In this document: one piece after another, positions 21,200-32,334 of the stretch
How positions within the stretch are numbered: position 1 is the first letter of the stretch
How the letters are laid out: each line of letters opens with the position of its first letter
From: Setomelanomma holmii
Lineage: Eukaryota; Ascomycota; Dothideomycetes; Pleosporales; Phaeosphaeriaceae
Length of the DNA: 64,000 bases
Assembly: GCA_010015745.1 (NCBI GenBank)
Contig: ML978241.1
Coordinates: 62,824 to 126,823, forward strand
Reading direction: 5' to 3'
Position numbers and translations under genes: made by a program
Notes under the pieces: model-generated
The model's database searches: none
What the model saw: the letters and a program-made list of their open reading frames with translations, nothing else
What the model was told of the DNA's origin: nothing

Positions 21200-22898
21200 C
21201 TACGCCTCCTCCGCCAGTCGCTCAGGTACATTACCGCCGACTCGCTTCTCGCCGGTCGCAGGCACGGGTGCTGCTCCTCCAAGAAGCGGACCCTGCTCAT
21301 CGCCACCATCCATCTCCGTATCCTCGTTCATTTCCTTATCCCCAACTCCATCTCCGCTCCCACGTACCGGACCCTTCTCATCCTCAAACTCCCCTAACTT
21401 CTTCTCCGCCCTCTCCCTCAACAACCTCTCCAAGTGCGCCTTGTATACCGCATCAATATGATCGAGTCGCATATCCAGCGTCCTGTCTACCGTGCGCTGC
21501 AGCGCGAAAGGGAGCTTCGCATGTGTGCGGGCGGCCCACCTACGGGCACACTCCTTGAGCGCGCTCGAGAGCTCCTGGGTCTCGTCGGCGGAGAGGTGTG
21601 GGTTTGCTGCGATGTGTGTGTCCGCGGTGGTTTCAGCGAGGTGGCGGACTGTGTTTGTTGTTGCGAAATGGAGAACTTGTTCCTGTCATACTTGTTAGCA
21701 ACACATGCTTCCACATGTGGCGATCGCGCAGGATTCAAACGTATTCACGTACAAAAGCTACCTTGTTCCTAATCCCCATCTTCTCCACCGCACTCAACGT
21801 CCTCTCTTTATCACCCATCCTCCTAACAACCTCGGGAATCGCTATGACAGGACTACTCACCACCGGCTCATACCGCTCGAGGAAATGCTGCCCGTACCGC
21901 TGCCCAGGTACATCGACGCCGTTCTCGCGAATTAGCTCGTGGATACGTCCCTCAGGCATCTTGGTCATGTCGATGTTCCATCCTTGGCTGATGGTGGTGT
22001 GGTTGTAGGATGTGGGACGGCGACCGATACTCACGGCGAGGTCGGCGGCGGTGTCGCTGGCGGAGCTGCCGGGCGAGGAAGGGGCAATGTATGCTGGTGT
22101 GGTGGTGGTAGGTGCTGGGCGGCGATGGGGGCGCGCGGAAGTTGCGGTGGGTGTATCTGTGATGTGTGGTGCTGTGCGTCGGCGTTTGTGGGATGTGGGT
22201 GATGCTGGATCGGGTGCGAAGTCTTCGTCTGAGGATGAGTCGCTGAGAAGAGGTTTGGTTTTTGACTTTGTCGGACGCTTCTTGTGGGCCGACTTGGGTG
22301 CTGCCGTTACTTTGCCTTTGCCTTTGACTAGCGTCTTCGCTTCGTCCGCATGATCCGCGTCTTTGAGCTCGACGATGCCATCCCTAGTGGTCTGCTTGTG
22401 TTGCTCTTCTTTCGCCGGCGCAGGGCTCTTGATACCTCCCAACACTCTCCTCTTGCTCACACCGCCACTGCGCAATCCAAGCAGCCCGCCAGGAGAGCCC
22501 ATGCCACCATGGACCAAGTTTCTGCCCTGCTTGTTCCGCTTCGTCTGGCACGGCAAACAGATCTGCCATCCACAACCAGGGCACCGTAGCATCTCGCTGG
22601 TAAGATTACGACTGTCGCACTCGGTGCACTTTGCGGTGTGGATCTTGATTACGGTGAAGTCTTTTAGGTCGGCGGAGCAAATCTTGAGAGCACTGCCGCC
22701 AGGTGTGCGCGGTACGAGAGGAATAGGCGAAGTCGAGGTTCCTGTGGTGTGTGCTGCTGGAGACGAGATCGTGGCGCCGGGTGTCGCTGGCGTCAGAGAC
22801 GGCGAACGAGCGCCCGGCGTGGCAGGTGGTATCATTGGTGTGTTGCTCGGGACAGGAGGGGCACCTTGGTGTGGGGGCGTCTTAGTCGGTGTAGACAT
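21200..22898 (-). CDS. Zinc-binding, Pro/Ser-rich nuclear-type protein of unknown function
   Basis: Two exons (22898-21762 and 21682-21200; intron of 79 bp, phase 0) encode 539 residues. The N-terminal ~70 residues are a Pro/Thr-rich disordered tail. Residues ~75-125 form a Cys cluster 'CTECDSRN...MLRCPGCGWQICLPC' of the CxxC-x(n)-CxxC-x4-CxxC type, suggesting a RING/treble-clef-like zinc fold. Basic stretches ('AHKKRPTKSKTK', 'SHKRRRTAP') look like nuclear localisation signals. The C-terminal half holds 'SQGWNIDMTKMPEGRIHEL', a conserved-looking region, and after the intron a helical domain ('EQVLHFATTNTVRHLAETTA'). The tail is acidic. I know of uncharacterised ascomycete proteins with this build but cannot name a function. 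Confidence 0.7.
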
Positions 22899-25476
22899 GG
22901 TTGAGTCACCGGTGTGGAAGGAAGGGTTGAGTGAAGTGAGGTACTCTGTTGTCGGTCTTCGAGATTAAATGAGGGCGAATAATGGAACCAGCTGGCGCAG
23001 ACTCGCAGAAGCGATTCAGCCCCGCCGTGCAAACGCTCGCGGATGAATTCCTGGAAGCGTCGAAAGCAAACGCTGCGAAGTGACGTGAGGTATCGGCAAG
23101 CGTGAGAGCAGGCGATAACACAGCTGTTGGACTGAGCTCGTGCGGTGTTGGCGCCGTGTGGGCTGTGCTTCTGCGGTACCACGAACAGGGAGCTTGGGGG
23201 AAGGGTCCACGAAGCTTGGATATCTTCGGTGGAGTCAGAGGTGGGGCAATATGAGGAACAGTGAATGACGGGATGGCGATGTTCGAATGAAGGCGATGGA
23301 CTTGAAGTGCCGTGGTCGCTGCGGCTTAGCAAGCTTGATGAGGGAGGGTGTGGTGTCTCGAGCTAATCCAGGATAGATATTGGCGTCGTGGTTTATCTTG
23401 TTATTCAACATACAAGACTGCGCTCTGTCGAATTGAGACCTTCAAGAGATAGTCGCCTTTGTATTCTTCGCACGAGGTGTCACAAGGTTGACGTCCTCCA
23501 AAGCTCTGTGATTGAACAAGATCGATCCAGTCTGGGGATATAGACTAGATATACTGGTCTCGCTGAAAATTGTGTACTAACTTTACCGTCAATGCAGGAG
23601 AATGACGCTAGAACGGAAGACAGGAAATACGAATGTACACCGAAGGAACTGTGAAGAGACCGGTTTGGTCCTGACAGATACTCGAACGGATATACGAACG
23701 CAAGAAGATTTGTGAATTCAAAGGAACGATATTTATACTGTAAACGTGCGGGGTGTCTCGTGCTGGCAGGCGTTGCAGTCACATCCCAAAAGGGAGTCAT
23801 GAGCACACGAACCTTCATTCCGATCTTGCGTGCTGAGGCTTGACCACGTCTCGGAGCCTGATGACCCAACGAGATTTGCGAGGTTCCGTTATTTGATGGA
23901 GGTCTTTGTCCTGTTTGCATGCATGAGTTGTGATGCACTTTTGGTGTGCTCGCATGAAGCACGCAAGCGTTGGCGAGGAGGCCGTCATAGCTCCTTTTGT
24001 AGATTAGGGACAGGAATATGACGAACGAGAAACGTTGAGAAGCAATTAGATGTTATGGTAAGTAAAGTGTGATGAGGATGAAAGTTGACGAACGAGATGT
24101 TGTTGCGGTGTTTCGTTGACAGTTTGTACCACCCACAAATTGAGGGGCATCTTTGAGACTTAGATGGCGACTGCTATCTTTACTGCACACTGGCATGCAT
24201 TCTCCAACTACGACTCAGATCGTAGTGGTATCTGAGCTCCTCTGTCGTCGAAAACTCGGAATTGCTGCGCCGTGGCACAAGACGGATGACCACGTTCATT
24301 CAGAAGCGACGGCATTCAAAGATGCTGGAAAGAACTTGACGGAAGAACGAATGGGATAGCCATTTCGTCGCGCGATAGAATTGTGGATTGATGAGGTTGC
24401 GATCAAGAAGATTGAAGACGTCTGCATCGCGATAGAGGTCTGAAGGCCGCGCTAAGCCATATTCGTCAGCAAAGGCAGCAACCGCCTGGCAGAGCTATCA
24501 ACACCGTCTTCTCGTCTATCTTCCCACGGCAAGCAATGCGCATGTCACCTCTCTTCCAGCTTCGGCATTTGACAGTCAGCTTGTCGGCATGTTTCTCCGC
24601 ACCTTCTGCCTAGACGGCTGCATCCGCTTGCCTACGGCTTAGAATCATCCCGCATCTCACTACTCCCAGCTCCTTCACCGGCAATGTTTCGAGCGTCTTG
24701 AGAGAAATGCGCATCTCGCGAAGAACGAGCAGCAGCGGTGACCCCGACTATTGAAGGCGTCGCATCCTATGACGCAGCAGTCTTTGGAGCTGAAGATGAC
24801 TCTGGGGCGGTGTGTTGAATGCGCGAGGCCGCAGCGCTAGCCACCAGCCTTTGCAGCCGTTCAGCTCGTTAGCGATGTCTCCGCAGCTTCTGCCATTCCC
24901 CACGCTCTCGCGACGCTGTGCGCGCGCGCGATTCTGCACATCGTCCATCAACTGCAATTGCAAACCATCTCGTGGCAAAACTTGCGCGACTGGTGCAGTT
25001 TGCTGCTGCGCTAGTGTAGGCAGACACGACGCGTAGTGAGCCACTCAGCGTTTTATTGTGACTCTCACATCCAACGCGTCCATCAATACTGGCAATTTGG
25101 CGAACGCTGTCATCAACTAATCGCGCTGCTTGAGCACTAGGGTCGCATATACAAACGTAATTGCAGAGGATTTGTGCGAGTGGCGGTGCTGCAGCGCGTT
25201 CGTGCAGCCTCGACTTAGCTTGCATTACAGACCCTGCGACCTCCCATATTCATCAGGCAGCATACCACGACCATCTAAAACCGCCTCTGACTAACTTTTC
25301 CGGGGTACTGGGCTTTCACAACACCGCCTTTTCCTGAGACGAAAGTGCCCCAGGGGCAGCATTGTTCCCGGCCTCCAGGCGATTTCATTCACTTGCGACA
25401 CGTCCCGGAGTATTTATTTCGTCCAACGACTCAGGTCCACAGCACCAAATCCTCGCATCAGACCACGATCATCATC
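22899..25476. other. Intergenic, divergent promoters, nothing else recognised
   Basis: About 2.6 kb between two divergent genes. Short frames only, and no repeat or RNA gene visible. Confidence 0.5.
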
Positions 25477-28101
25477 ATGATTGCCAACAGCCATCAGACT
25501 TCGCTGTCGCCGGCCATGGCTCTTCTCGACTACATGCATGCGCCTGTAGTAGGTTTCTACTACCTCGGTGCATGCGCATTTGGCCTCTGTGTTTTGCAGA
25601 AGCCTACGCCTGTCTCACACGCAAGACGACGAGGCATAATAGCTTTCGCGGCCATTACACTCCTCGCTAACATCACCGAGGTACTCTACTACTTCAGCCG
25701 GTCCATGGCTAATTGGGCATACGAGCCACCGAAGCCTGCCGCTATTCGCTGTCTTGGCGCTATACTCGTCTGGTCGCAGTTGCTACATCAGCTCTATTCA
25801 AGCAAGTCGCTGCGGTGGCATGCTTTCTTCGGCGCCTTTGTCTTGCATTTCGCGCTGGAGACCACGATCTGCCTCTTGAGTAGCTTCAGTATACCTGGTA
25901 ACGAACAGCACGATACGGGCTTTGTTCTTGGGTGTGTCAGGTCTGTCGTATCACTGTGTCTGATGGTCGATGCCTTTGCCATCCTCATCACCAAGCACAC
26001 GGAGAAAAGCTCGGACGAAGAACGACAATCGCTATTGAGCAAGCAGACGAACGGCTCAGCTAACACAACGAACGACGCATCTTATGGAACGATTCCGGAC
26101 GCGGTACCAGATGAGGAAGAGAGCGAACATATCGACCGCGATAAGGAAATCAAGGAGCAACAAGCGAAGCGGCTCGAAGAAGAAGGCGGATGGCTTGGCT
26201 ACCTCAAGTCGTTCACTGTATTTCTGCCATACCTCTTTCCCCAAGATGATTGGATGGTGATGGGCGCACTGCTGTTGCGTCTGCTACACATGCTGCAAGA
26301 ACGTGTACTCAACCTTCTGACGCCACGCCAACTCGGTATCATCACGAACAGACTGTCCGAGCCGAATCCGACGATGCCGTGGAAAGACATAGGTCTTTGG
26401 GTTCTATTCAGCTACGTCAACAGCTACGCTGGCCTTGGATTTCTTGATGGAATCGCCAACTTGGTCATCACGAACTCAGCGTACCGACGAATCACTCTGC
26501 TCGCCTACGAGCACGTTCTGGGCTTGTCCATGGACTTTCACACAAGCAAAGACTCTGGCGAAGTCTTGAAGGCCGTCGAGCAAGCGTCTTCACTTAACAC
26601 GCTCATCGAGATGGTTCTCTTCGATGTATGTCCAATCTTTTTGGACATTATCGTTGCTGTATACTACGTGACAACTCTGTTTGACGCGTATATGGCTTTT
26701 ATTATCCTGTTCATGGGAGCGGCCTACATCAGCATCGGTTGGTATTTCACAAGCCTCTCGCAACCAAAACGCCGAGACTACGTTGAGAAGCAGAGAACAG
26801 AAAGCTCCACCGTCAACGAAGTAGTCCACAACTGGCAGACTGTGGCCTACTTCAACCGACTCTCATTCGAGCACAGTCGATACGCATCCAATATCATGAG
26901 CACGATCCGAGCGCAGTACGCATATTACTTTCGATCGATGGGCGGACACGCCATGCAGGATCTCATCACTACCTTTGGATTTGCGGGTTGCTGTATTTTT
27001 GGAATGTCACAGATTGTGTCTGGTCGCAAGCCAGTCGGCAACCTTGTCACGCTGATGATGTATTGGTCGACTCTGACGACGCCTTTGTATGTTCTGTCAT
27101 ACAGTTACCGTATGATATCGAGCTCGCTTATCGATGCGGAACGTCTTCTCCAGCTGCTCAACACCAAGCCCAGTGTAGCTGATCAGGAAGGTGCGAAGGA
27201 TCTTATTGTGGATGAAGGCAAAGTCGAGTTCAAGGATGTCGAATTTGCCTACGACGTTCGAAAGCCGATCATCCGAGGTGTCAACCTACAAGCAGAAGGT
27301 GGACAGACGATCGCCTTTGTAGGGGAGACTGGAGGTGGCAAGTCAACGATGTTGAAACTCCTGTTCCGTTTCTACGATGTTACTGGCGGCTCCATTATGA
27401 TCGATGGCCAGGACTTGCGATCCGTCACGCAGGCTAGCTTGCGTGAAGCGCTCGGTCTGGTCCCTCAAGATCCGGTCCTCTTCAACCAGACCATCCTTCA
27501 GAACATTCGCTATGCGCGCCTCGATGCTACTGACGAAGAGATCAAGGACGCTTGCCGAGCTGCTGCCATCCACGATGATATCGAGACCTTCCCAGACAAG
27601 TACAATTCGAAGGTTGGTGAACGTGGTGTTCGACTTTCAGGTGGCCAACTTCAGCGCATCGCCATTGCACGCGTGCTGCTCAAGAATCCTAAGATCGTGC
27701 TCCTGGATGAGGCCACTTCTGCTATTGACTCCGCCATCGAAGAACAGATCCAAGCTGCCTTCCGCAAACTTAGTATGGGACGTACGACCTTCGTAATTGC
27801 GCATCGACTCAGCACCATTGTCGAAGCTGACCAGATCATCGTTATTGAAAAGGGTCAGGTTGCTCAAAGAGGCACTCATCATGAGCTTCTGGAGATGGGC
27901 GGGAAATATTCAGAACTGTGGTCGAAGCAGACAGCAGGTCATCTTTCCGCCGTCAACTCGAAAGCGCCGTCGAAAGCGAATTCGACGAAAGGCGACGACG
28001 GCAATAGCACACCGCTGATCGACATCACGCCAGCTGAAGAGGATTCAGCAAAGGCAACAGGAAGGAGCGACAGCGACGAGACGCTAGGGAAGCGAAGATG
28101 A
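25477..28101 (+). CDS. ABC half-transporter, HMT1/ABCB6-like (heavy-metal tolerance type)
   Basis: A single exon. The first ATG that fits is at 25477 (MIANSHQTSLSPAMALLDYM), giving 874 residues; the frame is open upstream to 25345, but that part looks like leader. Order: an extra N-terminal membrane domain of about five helices (residues ~15-185), as in HMT1/ABCB6; an acidic linker ('EEESEHIDRDKEIKEQQAKR'); a six-helix transmembrane domain (~240-560); and a nucleotide-binding domain with Walker A 'GETGGGKST', Q-loop 'LVPQDPVLFNQT', signature 'LSGGQLQR', Walker B 'IVLLDEATSAID' and H-loop 'IAHRLST'. Family members sit in the vacuolar or mitochondrial membrane and move glutathione or phytochelatin conjugates. 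All catalytic motifs are intact. The tail is low-complexity and charged. Confidence 0.9.
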   Translation: MIANSHQTSLSPAMALLDYMHAPVVGFYYLGACAFGLCVLQKPTPVSHARRRGIIAFAAITLLANITEVLYYFSRSMANWAYEPPKPAAIRCLGAILVWSQLLHQLYSSKSLRWHAFFGAFVLHFALETTICLLSSFSIPGNEQHDTGFVLGCVRSVVSLCLMVDAFAILITKHTEKSSDEERQSLLSKQTNGSANTTNDASYGTIPDAVPDEEESEHIDRDKEIKEQQAKRLEEEGGWLGYLKSFTVFLPYLFPQDDWMVMGALLLRLLHMLQERVLNLLTPRQLGIITNRLSEPNPTMPWKDIGLWVLFSYVNSYAGLGFLDGIANLVITNSAYRRITLLAYEHVLGLSMDFHTSKDSGEVLKAVEQASSLNTLIEMVLFDVCPIFLDIIVAVYYVTTLFDAYMAFIILFMGAAYISIGWYFTSLSQPKRRDYVEKQRTESSTVNEVVHNWQTVAYFNRLSFEHSRYASNIMSTIRAQYAYYFRSMGGHAMQDLITTFGFAGCCIFGMSQIVSGRKPVGNLVTLMMYWSTLTTPLYVLSYSYRMISSSLIDAERLLQLLNTKPSVADQEGAKDLIVDEGKVEFKDVEFAYDVRKPIIRGVNLQAEGGQTIAFVGETGGGKSTMLKLLFRFYDVTGGSIMIDGQDLRSVTQASLREALGLVPQDPVLFNQTILQNIRYARLDATDEEIKDACRAAAIHDDIETFPDKYNSKVGERGVRLSGGQLQRIAIARVLLKNPKIVLLDEATSAIDSAIEEQIQAAFRKLSMGRTTFVIAHRLSTIVEADQIIVIEKGQVAQRGTHHELLEMGGKYSELWSKQTAGHLSAVNSKAPSKANSTKGDDGNSTPLIDITPAEEDSAKATGRSDSDETLGKRR

Positions 28102-29112
28102 AATTGATGAGACACATACGACAAGCGACGACTTAGACAATGGCTGTTATGCATTGAATTTTAGGGTTTGCATGTGGGCTTAGGCCATTCTCTAGTTCAG
28201 CCTCATTGAATGTACGACACAGCCAATCAGAGGGCGCCGCGCGCATGCAATGTAGCCGGTCGGACTCGGTGGGCATCAGCAACTCCACACACATGGCGGG
28301 GTAAAGTCTGCATACTGAAGATGAAGCTGGCAGGACACAGAGGAGATGAAATTTGCGATTAGGCGCTGTTGCAACCTTCCTAATACAGGATGTATCTTCA
28401 CACGTTGTCTTAGCAAAAGACGCAGCACTCAAACATGTTGCCGGCTATAATGAAAATCATCGCCAGTATCTTTCAAAACTCACATTGTGCCAGTCGGTGT
28501 ATGTACTAACACTTTCGACGTTCAGGAGAAACATAGAGCTTATATATGGTTTTGTGTTTGGTTAAGGCCGTGGTTCGGCTTCCGATGTGCCTGAGGAACG
28601 GGAAGAAAACGGTTCCCGACCGTGCGGCGCAGACCTGGATTGGGGAACCATCAGTTACCTCGAGTGTGCATACAGCCTGCAGATCATGTCTTCGTTTAGT
28701 CTTACATCTCTGGGCATTTCTTCCTGGAGAGCGCCTTTCTAGCGCACCAGCCAAAGCACTGCAAATCATCAGGTGTCATCAACAAATTGCCCGTCGCGTA
28801 TGCGGACGAACCATATATCTCGTGATCGGAACAACAATTGTCGCAGTGCTATACCGATAGAGGTCAAAGGTGCGAGGCTGTCGTTGGCGGCGGGACGAAA
28901 GATCTCGCCGCGCACCAACCGAAGCCGCACGGACGCGGATTAGGCCAACGGGAAGGCGATCGTATACGCATCACTCGCTACTCGCTTGAAACCGCGCGTG
29001 TCTGGGTGCGCCTGTCATGATGGCACGTTAAGAGGCTGGCATTTCCTCTTCTCTTCCATTCATTCTCCTATACCCATCGTCCTTCAACGCAGTGTTGGTG
29101 CATTCCATCGCA
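28102..29112. other. Intergenic, nothing recognised
   Basis: About 1 kb between the ABC transporter and the P450, both on the plus strand. No frame with motifs. Confidence 0.5.
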
Positions 29113-30831
29113 ATGCCGATCCCCAAACGCGCCTTACTGCTCTCCTCCGTCGCCATCACATTCTTCACCTCCCGCTACGCACCACAAGTCGCTTTCTTCC
29201 CGCGGAGTTATTTCTGGAACATCGCGACGCTCTTCTTGATCCAGGTGTTTGCGCAATATGCATGGACGATTGTCGTGTACCCGTTGTTCCTGAGCCCGTT
29301 GCGTCATTTGCCGCAGCCTCCGGTACGTTGAAGTTCCGAACGAATCTCAGATCTGAAATCCGCAGGAAACTTGTACGCGCGTTTTGCTGACGGTGATCGT
29401 GTACAGAATGCGCACTTCTTGCTTGGACACTTCAGAAGGATATTCAAGGAGCCAACGGGTAATCCTCAGAGGGAATGGATCGACACGGTGCCAAACGATG
29501 GCGTGTTGTATTATCGGTGGTTGTTCAATGAGTCACGTGTCTTGGTCACGAATCCGAAGGCGATCGGTGAAGTACTGGTCCAGCGCAACTACGACTTCGT
29601 GAAGCCTGAGAGGATACGGAATGGCCTTGGACGACTTCTGGGTGTTGGCATCTTGATCGCGGAAGGCGATGAGCATAAGCGCCAGCGCAAGCTCTTGATG
29701 CCGGCTTTCTCATTCCGACATATCAAGGACTTGTATCCGATCTTCTGGGACAAGGCGCGAGAGATGACTGACCGCATCTCTGCGACCATGAGGGACAGCC
29801 AGGACGGGTCGCACGTCATCGAAATCCGCGAGTGGGCTTCGAGAGCCACACTCGACATCATCGGCCTCGCAGGCTGTGGCCAGGATTTCGACTCGCTCGC
29901 CAACCCCGACAACGAGCTCAACCAGACCTACAAATCCATCTTCTCCAGCAACCGCGGTGCGCAAATCGTACAGCTCTTCCTCGGCATGCTACCACACTGG
30001 TTGGCTGTTGCCCTGCCACTCAAACGCAACGACGAAATCGGCAAAGCCATCAGCACCATCAAGAGCGTCGCACGCGATCTCATCGCCGACAAGCGCGCCA
30101 AGATGCTCGAAGGAAAAGCAGACCAGATTGATATTCTGTCAGTGGCTATGCAGTCCGGCGGCTTCACCGATGAAGACCTCGTAAACCAACTCATGACCTT
30201 CCTCGCGGCCGGCCACGAAACCACCGCATCCGCAATGTCCTGGGCTGTGTACTTGCTGTGCAAATACCCCGACGTTCAGGCCAAGCTTCGGCAAGAGATT
30301 CGTGCCGAGCTGGATATCAATGGGCAAATCAGTGCTGCGGAGATTGATCGCTTGCCGTATTTGAATGCGGTGCTGAACGAGACGATGCGTATTTTCCCAC
30401 CAGTCCCGTTGACACTGCGCGAAACGGTGCAAAATACTGCGATCCAAGGACAGTACGTTCCTGCCGGCACGACTATTGTAATATGCCCCTGGGCAATCAA
30501 CACGTCCACCACACTCTGGGGCCCCGACGCACGCGAATTCAAGCCCGAGCGCTGGCTCGCTGCGGGCAAATCGAACACCGGCGGCGCGGAAAGTAACTAC
30601 GCCAACACGACATTCTTACATGGCCCGAGGAGTTGTATCGGCAAGGATTTTGCGAAGGCGGAATTTGCGTGTCTTGTGGCCGGGTTGGTGGGGCGGTTTG
30701 AGATTGGCTGGGAGGGCGAGGAGTGGGAGTTGAAGATTCAGGGGGGAATTACGGCGAGGCCAAAGGGTGGGTTGAGAGTGCGGTTGAGGGAGGTTGGGCA
30801 TGAATGGGTCGGTGAGAAGGTGGGGATGTAA
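29113..30831 (+). CDS. Cytochrome P450 monooxygenase
   Basis: Two exons (29113-29322 and 29407-30831; intron of 84 bp, phase 0) encode 544 residues. The N-terminus carries hydrophobic anchor segments ('NIATLFLIQVFAQYAW') and the proline-rich hinge 'PLFLSPLRHLPQPP' ending exactly at the splice site. The I-helix oxygen-binding motif is 'AAGHETTASAMSW' (~334), the K-helix ExxR is 'ETMR' (~395), and the haem loop is 'FLHGPRSCIGKDFAKAEF' with the Cys ligand at about residue 479. 'LMPAFSFRHIKDLYPIFWDK' resembles the CYP4-like region of many fungal P450s. It should be ER-bound and need a P450 reductase. No biosynthetic backbone gene is nearby, so the substrate is unknown. An upstream GTG-initiated extension was not used because the ATG at 29113 gives the normal anchor. 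Confidence 0.9.
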
Positions 30832-31461
30832 TGCTACGGAGCGGAAGGACGGGGTGTAGTTCTTGTGGCATGTTTGGCCGCGTATTCTGAAGTGCATATA
30901 ATGATCAAAATGAGTAAGAAGCATGGCTTTCGCTGATTTGTAAGACGAACCGTGGTATTACCCTATCTAGGCAATCAATCGACCATACTTCCATCACGAA
31001 GCCCAGATACTAAGCCTTCGAATTAGGAAATGTATGGGTGAGGTAACAGTGACCACCATTTTGAGAAAGGAGGTGAGGAGGCAATTTGTCTTGTGAACTG
31101 GTAGTCCAGATGTAAATCTGATCGGTCGAAGCGTACTTACCCTTGTTCTGATGCGCAGTGAATGGCATGCGTGACTGCTTTCTCTGACAAACTTCATCGC
31201 CGATCTCTTCGTCAGCAGAGCGTCTGTACATTAAGGGAGAAAAGTAACAATGCTGGCCACACCGATTCTGGCTTCATTCATCGACCTACGTTGTTGTTAT
31301 CGGGTGCGGGCGATGTTGTGGTTGGTCGCGGAGGTGAAGCATAGTAGTGAGCGGGGAAAGAAGCTCGACACTTGCGCTAACTTCCAGATAAAAGAAGGCT
31401 TTGGCAGTGTCATTCGTACCGAATCGTAATGTCTGTACACGTACCTCGATAAGACGTTCTC

Positions 31462-32094
31462 TTACAATGTCTGTTCAAACGCGTCTTCGATAAGCTTTTG
31501 CACATATCCCACGCGTAATTTGAGGTCTGTCATGTCTCTGGAGACGGTTGAGAAGCCGATGCCCCGCGCTGCCAGTAGATCACGAAATGCAGTCTCCATG
31601 CGCGTCCACTCCTCCACGTTCTTTGGCATCAAACGTACTCCATCGTCCGTAAGCCAGTGACAGCCCGCCTCGCACAATATCACGATGCCTTCCTTCATTC
31701 GGATTTCAAGCTCCAGCCAGATCTTGGAATTGAGCATATCCGCTGCTGCCTCAGCTCCCACAAAGCATGTGGCGTACACAATGGGGTCCAGTCCGGATCG
31801 ATCGCATATGTACCAAGGCGATGCATTCGGAGCACAAGCCATGGTCTCAGCTTTGTACTGAGCTGCGAGAATGTGTTGCTGAAGCTGAAGTGCCCGTGTC
31901 GGTGAGGTCGCTATATCTTCGCGGCTGAAGTTCTTCTCCGTCAGAACTGTGCGCGCCACTTCTCGGATGATCAATGGATGCTGGGGCCAAGTGCTGCCAT
32001 TCCCATATGCGCCCCCTTTCCAGTAATCCTCCAAGGCGTTGATTAGCGTGGTTTTACCAGTTGACTGGGCTCCAATGATGTAGATGTTCTTCAT
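31462..32094 (-). CDS. P-loop ATPase/kinase-like protein (AAA_28/NadR-type)
   Basis: A single exon of 210 residues. It begins MKNIYIIGAQSTGKTTLI, a Walker A P-loop placed directly at the N-terminus. It also has 'VYATC', an R-rich 'REVARTVLTEKNFSRED' segment and a kinase-like Walker B candidate 'WYICDRSGLDPIVY' (the DR pair is typical of NadR/AAA_28 proteins). 'DGVRLMPKNVEEWTRM' follows. Members of this group are predicted nucleoside or nucleotide kinases or ATPases; the substrate here is unknown. It is divergent from the RdRP-helicase gene, with only 240 bp between start codons, so the two may share a promoter region. Confidence 0.8.
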   Translation of the reverse strand: MKNIYIIGAQSTGKTTLINALEDYWKGGAYGNGSTWPQHPLIIREVARTVLTEKNFSREDIATSPTRALQLQQHILAAQYKAETMACAPNASPWYICDRSGLDPIVYATCFVGAEAAADMLNSKIWLELEIRMKEGIVILCEAGCHWLTDDGVRLMPKNVEEWTRMETAFRDLLAARGIGFSTVSRDMTDLKLRVGYVQKLIEDAFEQTL

Positions 32095-32334
32095 GGCGGG
32101 AGTTGCGTGGACAAATAAGGTCGATTAGAGAAGCTTCGAGTTACACTGCCAGCATAAGGTGGGGTACAGTGCTTTATCTATCTTCACCTGCATCAGCTGT
32201 GGCGTTCGCTGTGTTGCACTGCATGTGCCAGAATCACGAATCAAATCAGCGGCGGCCCGCCAGCCCCCCTCAACACAACCCCGTCCCTTCCTTTTCTCCT
32301 TTTGTCCTCTGCCCACCTTTCGTTTTCGATAAAC
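32095..32334. promoter_or_regulatory. Short divergent promoter region between ATPase and RdRP-helicase genes
   Basis: 240 bp separate the two start codons on opposite strands. It contains CT-rich stretches (CTTTTCTCCTTTTGTCC) before the RdRP start. Shared regulation is inferred from spacing alone. Confidence 0.4.

Noticed and set aside
23480..23962. 160-codon minus-strand frame
   Set aside because: Composition and lack of motifs suggest chance; it lies in the promoter area between divergent genes.
29113..32094. A secondary-metabolite cluster built on the P450 and ABC transporter
   Set aside because: No polyketide, peptide or terpene synthase in the window; the neighbours are housekeeping-type or silencing genes.
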